DNA from: a bacterium
Lineage (GTDB): Bacteria; UBA8248
Assembly: GCA_027622355.1 (NCBI GenBank)
Contig: JAQBZT010000023.1
Coordinates: 1-17,071, forward strand
Length of the DNA: 17,071 bases
Direction of reading: 5' to 3'
A program made the translations under genes and the position numbers. The notes under the pieces are model-generated. The model worked only from the letters and a program-made list of their open reading frames with translations, was not told where the DNA came from and ran no database searches. Positions 14,260 to 17,071 of the stretch are shown one piece after another. Each line of letters opens with the position of its first letter. The first letter of the stretch is position 1.

Positions 14260-14295
14260 GGAAAACCCCCTGAGAGAGAAGCAAGGAGGGACATT

Positions 14296-14613
14296 TTACA
14301 GCCCCGCGACGTGGCGCGCGAGGGCATCGAGCAACGCATCCTTGATCCACGGCTGTGGGGGCATGCGGTTTCCGCCGTTTTGGATGAGGTTCTTGATCTG
14401 GGCGATGGAGAGATTTTTCCCGCGCAGGGGCGGCCCGATGTCCCCGCGGCCCTCGCCCCGGAGACCGTGGCACTGGGCGCACACCTGGGAGAAGACCTTC
14501 TCGGGGCTCGCGCCGTCGATCTCCCTGCTGACGAGACCGTCCCGAAAATATAGGAGGGTAGCGATGAGCGCGGCGGCGAAGGCGAGAAAGATTCCGATCC
14601 AGAGCTTGCCCAA
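14296..14613 (-). CDS. Membrane-anchored one-haem cytochrome c
   Basis: A 105-residue class I cytochrome c. An uncleaved N-terminal helix (about 4-23) anchors it outside the membrane. C45-A-Q-C48-H49 binds the haem, and M84 in GGNRMPPQPW is the likely sixth ligand. GIGPPLRG-like and INGxxxMP-like segments (here GDIGPPLRG and IQNGGNRMP) are normal for the fold. It is an electron carrier and a possible donor to the CuA site of CoxB, though it lies in another operon. The start is TTG 14613 with GAGGGG 8 bases upstream, 12 bases after the proA stop, so it is translated from the proA message. Such a partnership with a proline gene is unusual. Confidence 0.9.
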   Translation of the reverse strand: MGKLWIGIFLAFAAALIATLLYFRDGLVSREIDGASPEKVFSQVCAQCHGLRGEGRGDIGPPLRGKNLSIAQIKNLIQNGGNRMPPQPWIKDALLDALARHVAGL

Positions 14614-14625
14614 CCGCGTCGCCCC

Positions 14626-15948
14626 TCAAAGTATTCCGCCATCGAGCGGCAGCGGGCGGTGGAGGAAGGGCCGGGCGCCCGCGCCGTCGTATTCCGCCGC
14701 CCGGTGCCCATCTCCTTCCACGATGTACTTGTAGGTCACCAGGCCCTCGAGGCCGACCGGGCCGCGGGCGTGAATCTTGTCGGTGGAGATGCCCACCTCG
14801 GCCCCGAAGCCGTAGCGGAAGCCGTCCGCGAAGCGCGTCGAGGCGTTCCACATCACGCTCGCCGCGTCCACGCGGGAGAGAAACATCCGGGCCGTGTCAT
14901 CGTCCGTCGTGACGATGGCCTCGGTGTGGCGGGAGCCGTAGCGGTTGATGTGATCGATGGCGGCATCGAGCGTGTCCACCACGCGCACCGACAAGATGAG
15001 GTCGAGATACTCGGTGCTCCAGTCCGCCTCCTCGGCCGGCTTCACATCGGAGATGATCTCCCGCGTCCGCGCGCAGCCGCGGAGCTCGACCCCTTTCGCA
15101 CGCAGCGCCGCCGCCAGCTCCGGCAGGAAGCGCTCCGCCATCTTCTCGTGGACCAGCAGGGTTTCGATGGCGTTGCAGACGGCCGCGTACTGCGTCTTGG
15201 CGTCCACGGCGAGCGAGACCGCCATCTCCAGATCAGCCGATGCGTCAACGTAGAGATGGCAGATGCCGTCCGCATGGCCCAGGACGGGGATGCGCGAGTG
15301 GGTTTTGACATGCCGGACGAAATCGTTTCCCCCGCGGGGGATGATCAGATCGATGGCATCGTCCCGGCCGAGAAGGGCGTCCACCTCCTCGCGGGCCTCG
15401 ACCAGCTGCACCGCCGCCGCCGGCACGCTCCCCTTCGAGGCCGCCGCCGCCGAGAGCAGGGCGGCCAGAGCGCGGTTCGAGTGGAGGGCCTCCCGCCCCC
15501 CCTTGAGGATGGCGGCGTTTCCGGCCTTGAGGCAGAGCGCGGCGATCTGCACCAGCGCATCGGGGCGCGATTCAAAGACGGCGGCGATCACCCCGAGCGG
15601 ACAGGTGACCCGCCGGAGAATGAGCCCCTCATCCAGCAACATGGCGTACGTCACCCGCCCCACCGGATCGGGGAGCGCCGCCACCGCCCGCACCCCCTCG
15701 GCCATCCCCTGCACCTTGGGGGGGTCGAGCACCAGCCGCTTCAGGAGGGCGCCTGACATCTCTCCCCGGGCCACTGCCTCCCCGGCCGCCGCGGCATCCG
15801 CGGCATTCGCCTCGAGGATTTCGACTGCATCCCGCTCGATGGCATCCGCCATCGCCAGAAGCGCATCATTTCGCGCCTCCGTATCCAGGGGCGCCATCGC
15901 GAGGGCCGCCCGTCTCGCCTCGGCGCAGATTTGGTCAATATCCGCCAT
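14626..15948 (-). CDS. proA: Gamma-glutamyl phosphate reductase
   Basis: ProA reduces glutamyl 5-phosphate to the semialdehyde with NADPH, the second step of proline synthesis in the cytoplasm. The 440 residues match the full length of the family: CPLGVIAAVFESRPDALVQ (116-134), LKGGREALHSN, LIIPRGGNDFVR, and the catalytic C258 in QYAAVCNAIETLL. The C-terminal part shows GFGAEVGISTDKIHARGPVG and LVTYKYIVEGDG. GAGGCGG precedes ATG 15948. proB is not in this window. The cytochrome c gene and corA follow in the same direction. Confidence 0.97.
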   Translation of the reverse strand: MADIDQICAEARRAALAMAPLDTEARNDALLAMADAIERDAVEILEANAADAAAAGEAVARGEMSGALLKRLVLDPPKVQGMAEGVRAVAALPDPVGRVTYAMLLDEGLILRRVTCPLGVIAAVFESRPDALVQIAALCLKAGNAAILKGGREALHSNRALAALLSAAAASKGSVPAAAVQLVEAREEVDALLGRDDAIDLIIPRGGNDFVRHVKTHSRIPVLGHADGICHLYVDASADLEMAVSLAVDAKTQYAAVCNAIETLLVHEKMAERFLPELAAALRAKGVELRGCARTREIISDVKPAEEADWSTEYLDLILSVRVVDTLDAAIDHINRYGSRHTEAIVTTDDDTARMFLSRVDAASVMWNASTRFADGFRYGFGAEVGISTDKIHARGPVGLEGLVTYKYIVEGDGHRAAEYDGAGARPFLHRPLPLDGGIL

Positions 15949-16022
15949 AAAACCGCCTCTACCCTCAAATTATTGCGCTCTGAAGCGTTAAAGAAAGCAA
16001 GAAATTCTCTCATTTGGAATGA

Positions 16023-16508
16023 TTAAATTTCAAGATTCTTTTCGATCAAATGCCACTTGTTGTGATGTCCAAGAATCATCTTTTTTCTCATTGCATAATG
16101 AAATGATTCAATGTTCAAGGGAGGTTTCCTCCCCAGATAAGTTTTATAGATATAATCTTGCAACCAACCCTGTGTGAAAATATAGAATTCATCTTCACCA
16201 AGTCTTTCTCCAAGAAAAACGCAAACATAAATCAACTTTCTATCTATATCATTATTCTTCCCTGTTATTTTTTGACCTTTCTCTTCGATATCGATATTCA
16301 AGAACTTCTTTACATTAAGATGAAGGTCACCTTTTTTGATTGTTTTTACTTGTATGTGTGTTGTCTTCTTATTTGCATAGGCGACAATATCGATATCAGG
16401 GACATTCCCAGAAAATGGAGTCGCAATGATACCCAAGCGTCCCAACTCTGCGGTCACAAGGTGTTCACCAACTTGACCAGTTAATTTATTGTCTCTTCCG
16501 GATGTCAA
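16023..16508 (-). CDS. PD-(D/E)XK nuclease-like protein
   Basis: A 161-residue protein with the core of the restriction-nuclease fold. E15 (GQVGEHLVTAELGRLG), D38 and D40 (VPDIDIVAY), and Q53-V-K55 (HIQVKTIKKG) are placed as in the E...D...QxK active site of this superfamily. The second half (YVCVFLG, EFYIFTQGWLQDYI) resembles the conserved tail of small stand-alone proteins of this class, whose function is mostly unknown. No methylase or helicase lies beside it. The start is TTG 16508 with GAGGT 5 bases upstream, and a promoter is visible at 16578-16607. It is strikingly AT-rich, with poly-A codons, between proA and rimK, so horizontal transfer is very likely. Nuclease activity is inferred. 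Confidence 0.75.
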   Translation of the reverse strand: MTSGRDNKLTGQVGEHLVTAELGRLGIIATPFSGNVPDIDIVAYANKKTTHIQVKTIKKGDLHLNVKKFLNIDIEEKGQKITGKNNDIDRKLIYVCVFLGERLGEDEFYIFTQGWLQDYIYKTYLGRKPPLNIESFHYAMRKKMILGHHNKWHLIEKNLEI

Positions 16509-16577
16509 TATGTACCTCAGAAATTAATTTGGATGGAATCATTTTTTCGGGGTGCCGTTCCATCCAACGGCGGGCCG

Positions 16578-16607
16578 ATTATAGAGGTCCCCCCACAGGG
16601 GCTGCAA
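16578..16607 (-). promoter_or_regulatory. Promoter of the PD-(D/E)XK gene
   Basis: On the minus strand, TTGCAG (16607-16602), an 18-base spacer and a perfect TATAAT (16583-16578). The spacer contains CCCCTGTGGGG, a short palindrome that could be an operator. The leader would be about 60 bases. Confidence 0.6.
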
Positions 16608-16625
16608 ACCGCGGCGGCGGCTCCG

Positions 16626-17071
16626 CTATTTTGTTTCCGAGAAACGCTTTTCGATGTAGGCGACGATCAGCGCGGCGATGTTCTTCCCCTCCGCGTTTTC
16701 GATCCCCTCGAAGCCCGGCGCCGCATTGATCTCCAGGACCAGCAGCCCCCTTCGCGATGCGAGAAGGTCAACGCCCGCGATTTCGAGCCCGCAGAGGGCG
16801 GCGGCGCGGACGGCCAGTTCGGCGGCCTCCCGGGTCAGCCGGGCCCGGCTGACCTTCCCCCCCTGGTGGAGATTCGAGCGGAAGGCGCCCCGGCGGGCAC
16901 TGCGGCGGACGGCGGCGATCGCCTGGCCCCCGATGACGAGGACCCGCAGGTCGCGCCCGCGGGCTTCTTCCACATACTCCTGGATGAGGATGTCCCGCTC
17001 CAGGTTCCACATCGTGTCGGCGATGGCCTGGGCCTCCGCCGCACCCCTGGCCAGCATGACGCCGCGTCCCT
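16626..17071 (-). CDS. rimK: RimK-type ATP-grasp ligase (partial, 5' end outside window)
   Basis: The last 147 residues of an ATP-grasp enzyme that links amino acids (typically glutamate) to a protein or small-molecule carboxyl. Reading on past 17057 the frame stays open to the window edge, giving GRGVMLARGAAEA, the end of the nucleotide-binding loop. Then come LIQEYVEEARGRDLRVLVIGG, FRSNLHQGGKV, AGVDLLASRRG and the metal-binding LEINAAPGFEGIE. The last helix, KNIAALIVAYIEKRF, and the length fit the true RimK C-terminus. The RimK subgroup is likely; a relative such as a tetrahydromethanopterin or lysine-pathway ligase cannot be excluded without the N-terminus. Confidence 0.88.
   Translation of the reverse strand, partial: GRGVMLARGAAEAQAIADTMWNLERDILIQEYVEEARGRDLRVLVIGGQAIAAVRRSARRGAFRSNLHQGGKVSRARLTREAAELAVRAAALCGLEIAGVDLLASRRGLLVLEINAAPGFEGIENAEGKNIAALIVAYIEKRFSETK

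Noticed and set aside
14659..15756. 365-residue plus-strand open frame
   Set aside because: It is antisense to proA, which is full length with its catalytic Cys.
16158..16484. 108-residue plus-strand open frame
   Set aside because: It is antisense to the nuclease-like gene, whose active-site motifs, ribosome site and promoter fit the minus strand.

Overview
The window looks like a chromosomal piece of a GC-rich, aerobic, Gram-negative-type bacterium. The phylum cannot be fixed from sequence alone. The gene style (compact cytochrome c oxidase cluster with COX15/CtaA, SCO, DUF420 and DUF983 genes, frequent TTG starts) would suit an uncultured deltaproteobacterial, NC10/Rokubacteria or Tectomicrobia-like lineage, but this is a guess. 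Evidence for aerobic respiration is strong: a complete aa3-type cytochrome c oxidase with intact CuA, CuB, haem and proton-channel residues, plus its haem A and copper assembly factors.

Layout. (1) 1-1227, minus strand: an AbiTii-domain protein followed 4 bases later by a PIN-domain nuclease gene that leaves the window, a candidate toxin or phage-defence module. (2) 1228-2075: a diverged 45-bp copy of a tRNA 3' end, then an intact tRNA-Arg(ACG) with its own promoter and terminator, then the leader of the oxidase operon. The fragment beside the intact tRNA suggests an old integration hot spot. (3) 2076-7372, plus strand: coxB, coxA, ctaA, ctaB, a 37-residue one-helix protein and a first subunit III gene. 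(4) 7574-7909, minus strand: a PilZ (cyclic-di-GMP receptor type) gene that splits the oxidase cluster. (5) 8336-12824, plus strand: a second oxidase block with a near-consensus promoter whose first gene is almost leaderless. It encodes a small secreted or anchored CxxC protein, a second subunit III, subunit IV, an SCO copper chaperone, DUF420 and DUF983 proteins, and an ABC-2 exporter pair. (6) 12837-17071, minus strand: a small acidic hypothetical, a CorA metal channel, a membrane-anchored cytochrome c, proA, an AT-rich PD-(D/E)XK nuclease-like gene and the 3' end of a rimK-type ATP-grasp ligase.

How the genes fit together. CtaB makes haem O, CtaA turns it into haem A for CoxA, SCO delivers copper to the CuA site of CoxB, and CoxC and CoxD complete the membrane complex. 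The one-haem cytochrome c at 14296-14613 could donate electrons. Many junctions are translationally coupled by ATGA or TTGA overlaps. Four AT-richer genes (AbiTii/PIN, PilZ, the 94-residue hypothetical, the nuclease-like gene) sit between GC-rich housekeeping blocks and look like later arrivals.
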